From: CAVRGQ01 sp963720785
Lineage (GTDB): Bacteria > Actinomycetota > Acidimicrobiia > IMCC26256 > DASPTH01
Length of the DNA stretch: 64,000 bases
Assembly: GCA_963720785.1 (NCBI GenBank)
Contig: CAVRGQ010000008.1
Location: 310,001-374,000, forward strand
Reading direction: 5' to 3'
The translations under genes were made by a program, and so were the position numbers. Below, piece after piece: positions 8,577-16,193 of the stretch (position 1 is the stretch's first letter; the number at the start of each line of letters is the position of its first letter). Under the pieces are notes generated by a model, which saw only the letters and a list, made by a program, of their open reading frames with translations, made no database searches and was not told where the DNA came from.

Positions 8577-9552
8577 TCGTGTCGCTCTCCTGTGTCTCGG
8601 TGTTTGCGGGGGTCTCGGGTGCCGTCTCGGGTGCCGCCTCGGCGGCGGGCGCGTCGGCCTGCTCGGGCTCGGCGTCCTTCGCCGCGAGCAGGCGGGCCTC
8701 GAGCTCACGCTGCTTGGCGGCGGCCTGGTCGCGGGCGGCCTGCTGCTGCGCGGCCTTGGCGGCCTGCTCCTCGGGCGTCAGCACCTTCGGCGCGGGCGGG
8801 GCCGGCTTCGCTGCCTCGCCCTTGGCGGCGGGGCGGTTGGCCTGCTTGCGCTGGCGCAGCCAGTGACCCTCGATGATCGCGTCGCCGATGATGCGGCACA
8901 TGAGGTTGGCCGACCGGATGGCGTCGTCGTTGCCGGGGATCACGTAGTCGATGAGGTCGGGGTCGCAGTTGGTGTCGACGACCGCGATCACCGGGATGCC
9001 GAGGCGGTTGGCCTCGGTCACCGCGATGTGCTCCTTCTTGGTGTCGATCACGAAGATCGCGTCGGGCGCACGGTCGAGCGTGCGGATGCCGCCCAGGTTG
9101 CGCTCGAGCTTGGCGAGCTCGCGCTTGAGCTTGAGGCCTTCCTTCTTGATCATCTGGTCGGCCTCACCGGTCGCGACCTGACGCTCGAGCTCGTGCATCT
9201 TCGCCACACGGGTGTGCACCGTCTGGAAGTTGGTGAGCATGCCGCCGAGCCAGCGGTAGTTCACATAGGGCGAGTTGGCGCGGTCGGCCTGCTTCTGGAT
9301 CGGCTCCTGCGCCTGCTTCTTCGTGCCGACGAAGAGCACGTGGCCACCGTTCTCGACGGTGTGGCGCACGAAGCGGTACGCGGTGTCGATCCGCTCCAGC
9401 GTCTGCTGGAGGTCGATGATGTAGATGCCGTTGCGCTCACCGAAGATGAATCGCTTCATCTTCGGGTTCCAGCGCCGGGTCTGGTGTCCGAAGTGGACGC
9501 CGGCCTCGAGCAGCTGCTTCATGGTGACGACGGGTGCCGTTGCCTCAGCCAC
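8569..9552 (-). CDS. rpsB: 30S ribosomal protein S2 with charged C-terminal extension
   Basis: The S2 core begins VTMKQLLEAGVHFGHQTRRW, followed by FVGTKKQAQEPI and IDTKKEHIAVTEA, and ends near residue ~240. A GTG at 9552 preceded by AAAGGGAG at five bases sets the start, giving 327 residues. The last ~85 residues are an Ala/Glu/Pro/Gln-rich tail absent from E. coli S2 but common in actinobacteria. Its stop overlaps the tsf start. First gene of the minus-strand translation block; the promoter should lie in the 280-base gap upstream. Confidence 0.97.
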   Translation of the reverse strand: MAEATAPVVTMKQLLEAGVHFGHQTRRWNPKMKRFIFGERNGIYIIDLQQTLERIDTAYRFVRHTVENGGHVLFVGTKKQAQEPIQKQADRANSPYVNYRWLGGMLTNFQTVHTRVAKMHELERQVATGEADQMIKKEGLKLKRELAKLERNLGGIRTLDRAPDAIFVIDTKKEHIAVTEANRLGIPVIAVVDTNCDPDLIDYVIPGNDDAIRSANLMCRIIGDAIIEGHWLRQRKQANRPAAKGEAAKPAPPAPKVLTPEEQAAKAAQQQAARDQAAAKQRELEARLLAAKDAEPEQADAPAAEAAPETAPETPANTETQESDTNG

Positions 9553-9833
9553 GGTCTCCCTTTCTGGTCGCGCAGGCACGGCAGGGCCGCGCGACGCGAA
9601 GCGACGCGGGCCGTGTCGGACTGCTTCCTCGGTTGTTCCTCCGCCCGCTGGCGCCCGGAGTGCCTTGCGGCGTACCGGACGACCTCGGAATGTTGCGGGC
9701 GTGCGTGATCCCGGGGCACGGGCCTCGGGTCGGGGAGCAGTGTAGCGGGCGGGCCCTCCCCCACTCCGGCCGAAACCGGGCCGGGTCCAAGCCAGGCAGG
9801 TCAGGGAGGCCAGGACAGGACAGGACAGGCAGG
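9553..9833. other. 281-base intergenic region upstream of rpsB
   Basis: No convincing gene is seen here. It must contain the rpsB operon promoter, reading leftward, and the 3' end of the PQQ-protein transcript. The part next to the PQQ gene has short direct repeats: AGGAC three times in tandem at 9812-9826, flanked by two AGGTCAGGG-type copies (near 9798 and 9831). I could not pick a confident -10/-35 pair, nor an S2-binding leader fold, by eye. Confidence 0.4.
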
Positions 9834-10985
9834 TCAGGGCACCCGGAGGAGGGCCAGGCCGGCGTTGCTGAGTCGCAGGCCGGTGAGCCAGCCCGGCCTC
9901 CCGCCCCAGCGCACCGCCAGACCGCCCACCGGGTACCCGGCCAGCCGGTGCCGGGTGGTGGCGGCCACCCGGCGCCCGTCGGCCCGTCCGAGCACGGTGA
10001 CGGTGCCGTCGTGGGTGGTCAGGACGACCCGCGACCGGGTGAGCGAGATCCGGGTGGCCAGCACCGGGACGCCCAACGATCGCTGCCACCGGATCCGCCC
10101 GTCGGCCAGGTCGAGGGCGGTGACCGTACCGAAATGGTCGACCACCACCACCTCGCGGCGTCCGGCCGCCGGTTCGATCGCCCGCTCGAACGAAGCGGGC
10201 ACGGCCGTGCGCCAGCGCAGCGCCCCCGAGGCGAGGTCGCGGGCCTCGACCCCCGCGGTGGAGTGGCCGTCGCCGGACGCGACGATCACGACGGCGTCCG
10301 CCCCTCGCCCGGCAATTGTGGGCGCGGCCGCGCCCGGCCCCATCGGTGCCGACCAGCGCGACGCCCCGGTCGTGAGGTCGAGCACCTCGACCCGGGGCGG
10401 GTCGGACCCGTGCCAGGTGGCGACCACCGCGCCCGCGGCGACATCGACCCGCGGCGCCGACCACAGTGCGCCCGGCCGGGTGGCCGACCACCTCGGCGCG
10501 CCGGTGCGCACGTCGAACGCAGCGAGCACTCCGGAGTCGGTGCCGACGAGGGCGAGGTCGCCGGCCAACGCGACGGCGGGGACCTCACCGGGCAGGTCGA
10601 CGTGCCAGCGCACCGTGCCGCGGTCGCGGCTCAGCGCGGTGACGCCCCCTCCCCCACCGACGAGCACGGTGCTGCCGTCGAGCGCGGGATCGGCCTCGGT
10701 GACGTCGACCGCGTGCGCGGTCCAGCGCGTGTGCCCGACGGGCGTGACCGCGACGACCGCGCCGTCGTCGACCACGACCACCGCACCCCGCGCATCCGCG
10801 GCCACACCCCACGCGCCGCCGGACAGCGGCACCGCCCACCGCACCGGGCTGCGGGCGCGCCCTGGTGGTCGCTGCGCCGCGTGCGCCGGACCGACGCCCG
10901 GCAGCAGCGAGAGCGCCGCGGCCCCGAGCACCGATGCACAGACGGCGAGCGCGAGCCTCTGACGTGGTTCCCAATTCATCCTCAT
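9834..10985 (-). CDS. secreted PQQ-like beta-propeller repeat protein
   Basis: 383 residues. A signal peptide (MRMNWEPRQRLALAV then a hydrophobic core, cleavage after AHA) is followed by repeated propeller blades of the type D-x-x-T-G-A-x-R-W (DVRTGAPRWSA, DLTTGASRWSA, DLASGALRWRT, DLADGRIRWQR), about seven copies. The fold resembles BamB/PQQ propellers but there is no dehydrogenase domain, so a binding or scaffold role outside the membrane is likely. The ATG at 10985 overlaps the stop of the LytM-lipase gene as ATGA, so the two are translationally coupled; a second ATG six bases in is the alternative start. Partner or ligand is unknown. Confidence 0.8.
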   Translation of the reverse strand: MRMNWEPRQRLALAVCASVLGAAALSLLPGVGPAHAAQRPPGRARSPVRWAVPLSGGAWGVAADARGAVVVVDDGAVVAVTPVGHTRWTAHAVDVTEADPALDGSTVLVGGGGGVTALSRDRGTVRWHVDLPGEVPAVALAGDLALVGTDSGVLAAFDVRTGAPRWSATRPGALWSAPRVDVAAGAVVATWHGSDPPRVEVLDLTTGASRWSAPMGPGAAAPTIAGRGADAVVIVASGDGHSTAGVEARDLASGALRWRTAVPASFERAIEPAAGRREVVVVDHFGTVTALDLADGRIRWQRSLGVPVLATRISLTRSRVVLTTHDGTVTVLGRADGRRVAATTRHRLAGYPVGGLAVRWGGRPGWLTGLRLSNAGLALLRVP

Positions 10986-12817
10986 CCGACCTTCACCTCC
11001 AGGCCCGAAAGCGCGTCGCCGACCGAGTGCTCGGTGCGGGAGATCACGACCGGTGCCACCGCGCTGCGCAGCGCGGTGGTGATCCCGACACACGGCGGCG
11101 CGCGGTGCTCGAGCGCCGCACGCACGGCGCGCAGCGCGTTCGGGTCGGTGACGATCGCGCTGTGTTCGTTGGTTGCGTTCACGGCCTGCACCGTCTGCGT
11201 CGCGCCGGGCACACCGGTGCGGTTCGCGGGGACCACGACGTCTTCCGGCGCGCCGATCGTGGTGAAGTCGACGTGATCGGGCACGCCGTGGTCCCACAGG
11301 TGGTGCATCAAGGGCGACCCTTCATCCAGGTCGCGCACCGCGGCGCTGTCGGCGGGCGGCAGGTCGGCGACCACGTCGACGGCCTCGAGCACCCGGCCCC
11401 CGGTGAGGCTGCGGTCGAGTTGACGTGAGACCGTCGCCAGCGGGGCGCCCTGGTGCGGCGACGACAGCGTGACGATGTTGCCGAGCGGGGGCAGCGTGCG
11501 ATCGGCCGGTTCGTAGAGGTGGGCGAGGAACCAGTCGACGACGACCCCGCCCTGCGAGTGCGCGAGAAGGTCGACCTCGCGGCCCGGCTGCTCCTGTTGC
11601 ATCGCCCGCAACTGTGCGAGGAGGCGATGCGCCGCGACCTTGATCGGCCCGTACGTGTCGGTCGCGGTGTAGGCGCCGCCATCGGCTGCGTAGGAGAACC
11701 AACGCACCTCGCCCTCGTCGACGTGGTAGCCGAGCGCCTCCACGTTCAGCGCGACCGTGGGGCCGTCGGCGCCTGCCGCACCCGAGCTGTTGATGCCCGC
11801 GACCACCATGGCACGATGGGCGGATCCGCCCGTGCCGTCGGCGTCGGGGGCGTCGGTGCTGCACTCGGCGGTGATCCCGTCGACGAAGCGCCGGCCCATC
11901 TCCACGAGGTCGAGGGCGAACTGTCCCAGCGGAGTGCGGGCCAGACCGTCGGCCGTCGCGGCGGCGAGGTCGCGCATCTTCGCGAGCACCTCGAGCGCAG
12001 GGGCCCGCAGCTCCACCAGCGCGTCCTCGGCGAGACCGGTCGCGACGTGGAGCCAGTGGAGCCCCGCGTCGACCGCATCGGGCGCATGGTCCCCCACCCA
12101 GGCGCCGACGTCGCACGCGGCGTCGACCAACGCGCCGACCAGCGGCACCGACTCGCCACAGCCTCCCGACGAGCCGCCGACGACGGCCGCGCCCTGCACC
12201 GCGTGACCCGGCACCGCGAGCGAACCGGCGAGCGCGCGCCGCTCGGCTGCGGGCGACCACGAACCGTCGCCCGGATCGCCGACGGGCGCGAGGTGCACCA
12301 CCGCGGCGAGATCGACCGGCGAGAACAACGACATCGGGTCGACGTAGCGGTCGCCGACCCGGAGTCCGATGTGCACAACCGATCCGTCGTGTGCCGCCGC
12401 GTCGCCGGCATCGGCGTCGCTCCCGCCGGCGACGCCCACGACCTCGCCCCGCGTGACCGTGCTGCCCTCGCGCACCGACACCGAGGCCAGGAACGAATAG
12501 GAGGTGCGCAGGCCGTGGTCGTGGAGCACGGTGACGTGCCACGCACCCGCGATGGTGCCGGCGAACACCACGACACCGTCGCCCGCGGCCTGCACGGGCG
12601 TGCCGGGTGGCGCCGCGAGATCAGCGCCGCGGTGTCCGGCGCCGTAGGGACCGGACGGCTCCACGAACGGGCGGACCAACGGGCCGTCGACCGGGCGCAC
12701 CCACGCCGACCCGTACGGCGAGGTGGCCGCGTGCGCGGCGGACGGGCCGAACGCCACGCTGGTGCCGACGAGGAACAACAGCGCCGTGGAACGAGCGAGC
12801 ACACGTGTGACGCGCAT
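10982..12817 (-). CDS. secreted fusion: degenerate LytM/M23 domain plus lipase-like alpha/beta hydrolase
   Basis: 611 residues with a signal peptide ending AAHA (~residue 30). Residues ~40-165 are an M23 peptidase fold with the first zinc motif GHRGAD (H62, D66). The catalytic histidines appear lost: the usual YAHL is YSFL (~107-110), and the HLHF motif is VVHI (only H149 kept). Residues ~330-560 form an alpha/beta hydrolase with LAHSQGGVV (nucleophile S421, the lipase AHSQGG elbow), then TLSSPHQGAP. The domains are joined by a ~150-residue helical linker. A degenerate LytM domain often acts as a regulator or wall binder, as in EnvC/NlpD, so wall targeting of a lipase is plausible. Coupled by ATGA to the propeller gene. 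Confidence 0.85.
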   Translation of the reverse strand: MRVTRVLARSTALLFLVGTSVAFGPSAAHAATSPYGSAWVRPVDGPLVRPFVEPSGPYGAGHRGADLAAPPGTPVQAAGDGVVVFAGTIAGAWHVTVLHDHGLRTSYSFLASVSVREGSTVTRGEVVGVAGGSDADAGDAAAHDGSVVHIGLRVGDRYVDPMSLFSPVDLAAVVHLAPVGDPGDGSWSPAAERRALAGSLAVPGHAVQGAAVVGGSSGGCGESVPLVGALVDAACDVGAWVGDHAPDAVDAGLHWLHVATGLAEDALVELRAPALEVLAKMRDLAAATADGLARTPLGQFALDLVEMGRRFVDGITAECSTDAPDADGTGGSAHRAMVVAGINSSGAAGADGPTVALNVEALGYHVDEGEVRWFSYAADGGAYTATDTYGPIKVAAHRLLAQLRAMQQEQPGREVDLLAHSQGGVVVDWFLAHLYEPADRTLPPLGNIVTLSSPHQGAPLATVSRQLDRSLTGGRVLEAVDVVADLPPADSAAVRDLDEGSPLMHHLWDHGVPDHVDFTTIGAPEDVVVPANRTGVPGATQTVQAVNATNEHSAIVTDPNALRAVRAALEHRAPPCVGITTALRSAVAPVVISRTEHSVGDALSGLEVKVG

Positions 12818-12819
12818 GG

Positions 12820-12851
12820 GCTTCCCCGGGAACGAACCGGACCGGGGAAGC
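12820..12851 (-). promoter_or_regulatory. hairpin covering the ribosome binding site of the LytM-lipase gene
   Basis: A perfect 10-bp inverted repeat (GCTTCCCCGG / CCGGGGAAGC, 12-base loop) ends three bases before the ATG at 12817. On the mRNA the downstream arm CCGGGGAAGC contains the only Shine-Dalgarno-like run (GGGGAAG). Folding would therefore hide the ribosome binding site. It could also act as a weak terminator after whiG, but no T-run follows. Confidence 0.5.
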
Positions 12852-12908
12852 GGTCACGAGGAGACGAGCGGAGCCCGTCGGTGTCACGGGCCGCCCGAGC
12901 GCGGGGTC

Positions 12909-12932
12909 AGGCGAGCAGGCGAGCAGGCGAGC
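12909..12932. repeat. 8-bp tandem repeat, three copies
   Basis: AGGCGAGC is repeated three times without interruption between the whiG stop and the LytM-lipase 5' end. It is a short unstable array in the 138-base spacer, with no visible coding role. Confidence 0.7.
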
Positions 12933-12955
12933 GGTAGCGAGCCCGGAAAGGAGGT

Positions 12956-13738
12956 CTAGCCGCGGTCGCCCGCGGGCTCCTGGAGCCGCGAGCGGAGTTG
13001 CAGGATCGACTTCGTGTGGATCTGACACACGCGACTCTCGGTGACACCGAGGAGGTCGCCGATCTCTGCGAGGGTGAGACCCTCGTAGTAGTAGAGCGTG
13101 AGGACGAGGCGCTCGCGATCGGGCATGCGGTTGATCGCGTCGGCGAGGAGGTGCTTCATCTCGTCGACCTCGTAGGCCTCGACCGGGTCGTGACGGCCGT
13201 CGGTGATGGTGTCCTTCACCGTGGTGCCGCCCTGGCGGTCGGAGTTGCTGGCCGAGAGGAGGTCGTCGAGCGCGACGAGACCGGTGAGCGAGATCTGCGA
13301 GAGGGTCTGCTGCAGCTCCCCCACGGTGATGTCCATCTCGTTGGCGACCTCGGACTCCTCCGGGCTGCGCTTCAGCTCGTTCTCGAGCTTGGAGTACGCG
13401 CGCTCGATGGCCCGGGCCTTCGCCCGCACGGAGCGCGGCACCCAGTCGATCGAGCGGAGCTCGTCGATGATGGCGCCCTTGATGCGGGAGATCGCGTAGG
13501 TCTCGAACTTGAAGCCGCGCTCGAGGTCGAACTTGTCGATCGCGTCGATGAGCCCGAAGATCCCGTAGCTCACGAGGTCGGACTGCTCGATGTTCTGCGG
13601 GAGACCCGCGGCGACGCGGCCGGCGACGAACTTCACCAGCGGCGAGTAGTGCAGGATCAACCGCTCGCGCGCGTCGGGCGTGCCGTCGGCCTTGTAGCTG
13701 ATCCAGAGCTCGGTGAGCGCTTCGTTCTCGTCAGGCAC
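12956..13738 (-). CDS. whiG: RNA polymerase sigma factor, WhiG/FliA (SigD) family
   Basis: 260 residues with regions 2-4 of a group 3 sigma factor. Region 2 reads DLVSYGIFGLIDAIDKFDLE and RGFKFETYAISRIKGAI, followed by the WhiG/FliA-specific DELRSIDWVPRSVR. Region 3 is ELKRSPEESEVANEM, and region 4 has the helix-turn-helix LTLAEIGDLLGVTESRVCQI. In Streptomyces WhiG commits aerial hyphae to sporulation; in motile bacteria the homologue drives flagellar genes. No anti-sigma factor or flagellar gene is visible here. The GTG start overlaps the xerC stop by eight bases. Its -35/-10 targets would be of the TAAA / GCCGATAA type. Confidence 0.95.
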   Translation of the reverse strand: MPDENEALTELWISYKADGTPDARERLILHYSPLVKFVAGRVAAGLPQNIEQSDLVSYGIFGLIDAIDKFDLERGFKFETYAISRIKGAIIDELRSIDWVPRSVRAKARAIERAYSKLENELKRSPEESEVANEMDITVGELQQTLSQISLTGLVALDDLLSASNSDRQGGTTVKDTITDGRHDPVEAYEVDEMKHLLADAINRMPDRERLVLTLYYYEGLTLAEIGDLLGVTESRVCQIHTKSILQLRSRLQEPAGDRG

Positions 13739-14717
13739 GGGGATGAGTCGCTTCGTACACCGACCGCAGTCGGTCGCGGGTCACATGGGTGTAGATCTGG
13801 GTGGTGGCCAGATCGGCGTGGCCGAGCAACTCCTGCACCGCTCGGAGGTCGGCACCGCCTTCGAGCAGGTGCGTAGCGTAGGCGTGCCGGAGGGCGTGCG
13901 GGTGGAGGGCCCGCCCGTCGGGCAGCGGATGGCGCTCGAGGATCCGACGGGCGTCGCGCGGCGTGAGCGGATTGCCCCTTCGGTTCAGGAAGACCACATC
14001 GCCCGGTGACGTGACATTCGCAAGGACCGGACGGCCGCGATCGAGCCAGGCCGCGAGTGCGTCGGCGGCGGGCTCGCCCACTGGGACCCTCCGGATCTTG
14101 GACCCCTTGCCGACCACGGTGACGAGCGCGCCGTCACCTTTGTGGCCGATCTCGACGTCGTCGCGCCGCAACCCGCAGCACTCCGCGACGCGCAGGCCGG
14201 CGCCGTAGAGCACCTCGAGCACCGCAAGGTCGCGCAGGATCACCGCGGTGGCGATCGGGTCGGGCTCGTGGTCGGCGGTGCCGAGGGAGGTTTCCTCGGC
14301 CTCGGCGGTCACGACGTCGAGCAGGTCGGCGGCCTCGTCGGCGCGGATCACACGCGGGAGACGGTTCGCCCCCTTGGGGGCGCGCAGGCCACGGCCCGGG
14401 TCGACCTCGATGACCCCGTGGCGGCGCAGCCAGCGCAGGTAGGCGCGCACCGCGGCGGCCTTGCGGGCGATCGACGAGCGGGCGAAGCCGCGCGTGTCGA
14501 GGTAGGCGAGGTAGCGACGCAGCGCCCGCCGGTCGAGCTCGGCGGGCGACGGGCAGCCGCCGCGCTCGGCCCAGGTGACGAACTCGCGCACGTCGTGGGC
14601 GTAGGCCGACCGGGTGTGCGGACTCACCGACACGAGCGACGCGACGAATTCGTCAGGTGCCCAAGACCCATGATCCGACGGGGCCTGCGAAACGTGATCC
14701 CCCAGCGCATCGGGCAT
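13731..14717 (-). CDS. xerC: tyrosine recombinase XerC-like
   Basis: 328 residues. N-terminal SAM-like core-binding domain (PHTRSAYAHDVREFVTWAER) and catalytic domain with the complete active site: R176 (YGAGLRVAE), K204, H274 and R277 (LHPHALRHAYATHLL), H300 (LLGH) and nucleophile Y309 (TTQIYTHV). Length and the adjacency to whiG are typical of the housekeeping actinobacterial Xer recombinase that resolves chromosome dimers at dif, not of a phage integrase. Eight-base overlap with whiG. Confidence 0.92.
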   Translation of the reverse strand: MPDALGDHVSQAPSDHGSWAPDEFVASLVSVSPHTRSAYAHDVREFVTWAERGGCPSPAELDRRALRRYLAYLDTRGFARSSIARKAAAVRAYLRWLRRHGVIEVDPGRGLRAPKGANRLPRVIRADEAADLLDVVTAEAEETSLGTADHEPDPIATAVILRDLAVLEVLYGAGLRVAECCGLRRDDVEIGHKGDGALVTVVGKGSKIRRVPVGEPAADALAAWLDRGRPVLANVTSPGDVVFLNRRGNPLTPRDARRILERHPLPDGRALHPHALRHAYATHLLEGGADLRAVQELLGHADLATTQIYTHVTRDRLRSVYEATHPRA

Positions 14718-14869
14718 CGCTCGACGTTAGCCCCGTCCGAGGCGAGAGCAGTTCCCCTCTTGGCCGACGACACCGCGCCGGCGCGCACTTGTTCCGTACG
14801 GACTCGGAAGCGCGCGTGACAAGGACTTGTCCAAGGTCGAACCAGAGAATCGTGCGCGTCCGATATTCC

Positions 14870-15968
14870 CTAGTCGAGATCGCTGTCGGCGCTGGTAAGG
14901 AACCATTGCTGAGCATCGGCGAGGACGGTCCGCAGCGGCGTGTTGTCGTCGAGGTACACGGTGAGCGGATGTGTGCTCCCCGAGCGCCGCGGCGTGAACC
15001 CGACCCGGCGGAGTGCTGATCCGGCTGCGGGATTGAGGGTTGTGCAGAGCAGCGCGGCGGCGCCGGCGTCGGCGCTGATGGCGCGTGCATGTGTGAGGAG
15101 CGCCTCGATGTCGGTCGGCGCGGCGAAGTAGTCCACGATGGAGTGGGCGCGCAGACTTCGCCACGTCGTCTCGCGAAGGACCAGATGACCCACGACCCGA
15201 TTTCCGCGCGTGAGGTAGTAGCGGCCATAGCGCGCGCGGTCGGGTGCGCTGTCGAATCGCCACTGCAGCGAGACCGCGTCCCGACGAGAGACGACGCCGT
15301 AGTGCGGGGCGACGTTCGAACGCAACTCGTTGCTGCGGTCATCGAACCGCTCGATCGTCTCGATCGAGGTAGCTCCGAGCGCTCGCCGATCGCGACCGGG
15401 AAGGTGCGGACCCCTGCGGAGCGAGGCGGCGAGCCGCGGCATCATCGTGCCAGCGCGAGCCCCGCGAGGAGCCATGCACGCAGACATACGAAGGGACCGA
15501 CGTGACTCGCGCGTAGCCGTTCCGAAGCGAGTGACGCTCGCCGTCGCGAGACATTCCCAGCGCGCACGACACACGCCCATTGGCGCGGAGCGTACGGTTG
15601 AGGTGACCGGCGATGCCATGGCCTCGGTGGGCAGGATCGACCATGAGATCCACGCCCCATTGCGCGTCGAGAGTGCGGCCGCTGGCCTCCAACGCGACAG
15701 GGATCACCGCGTTCGTGCCGACAATGGCTCCGTGCAACCGACAGATCCACACGGCAGGGTCGCGCTCCCGATGTGCAGGATTCGACTCGTACAACCAGCT
15801 CAGCCGCGCGCGGTCGGTCACACGGTCCGCGGTGCCGTACATCCGGGCTCGGAAGTCGAGGAGTTCGGGGATGTCCCGAACGGTGCAACGACCCACAACG
15901 GCCCGCGGCGCACCCGGCGCAGCAATGACCCACGACTCCACGTCATGCGCCTTCTGCACATCATGCAT
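14870..15968 (-). CDS. GNAT-family N-acetyltransferase (frameshifted)
   Basis: A ~365-residue protein once one extra base between about 15400 and 15440 is removed. The N-terminal half has the acetyl-CoA signature LMVDPAHRGHGIAGHL (the R/Q-x-x-G-x-G/A loop) within a GNAT fold. The C-terminal half, in the next frame, reads LRWRFD-like substrate-binding segments (SLQWRFDSAPDR) and a second partial GNAT-like domain (YLTRGNRVVGHLVLRE). This two-part layout is seen in GNATs of polysaccharide or cell-surface loci. Start ATG 15968 follows GGGAGGGCAGGA. It lies alone between xerC and a secreted protein, in DNA less GC-skewed at third positions than its neighbours; likely acquired. Substrate unknown. 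Confidence 0.65.
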
Positions 15969-15995
15969 TTCCTGCCCTCCCAAGCCGGTCCGCGC

Positions 15996-16025
15996 GCGTC
16001 CGTGTCCATCGCGTCCGTGTCCATC
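15996..16025. repeat. 15-bp perfect tandem repeat
   Basis: GCGTCCGTGTCCATC occurs twice head to tail, directly before the terminator-like hairpin at 16031. It is non-coding, just upstream of the GNAT gene start. Confidence 0.8.
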
Positions 16026-16030
16026 GCGCG

Positions 16031-16056
16031 CCCCGGGAGAGGCCACTCTCCCGGGG
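16031..16056 (-). terminator. strong hairpin, probable terminator of the FG-GAP gene
   Basis: Perfect 10-bp stem CCCCGGGAGA / TCTCCCGGGG with a six-base loop, about 140 bases past the FG-GAP gene stop and upstream of the GNAT gene. There is no clear U-tract, which is usual for high-GC actinobacterial terminators. It could also lie in the GNAT 5' leader. Confidence 0.5.
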
Positions 16057-16193
16057 CCCGAATCCTCACTCCCGGGCCGCACCCGGAAGCTCGCGAGTGA
16101 AGTGAGGGATACCTTACCAATCTACCGGCGCGTGGTCCACAGGACCCGCCGTACACGCCGACCGTCCGAGGGTCCAATGGCCGGATGACGAGC

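Noticed and set aside
12820..12955. c-di-AMP (ydaO) riboswitch upstream of a cell-wall gene
   Set aside because: The spacer is too short and lacks the conserved core; only one hairpin is convincing.
13731..14717. Phage or integron integrase
   Set aside because: Length, N-terminal domain and whiG adjacency fit housekeeping XerC; no attachment site is next to it.
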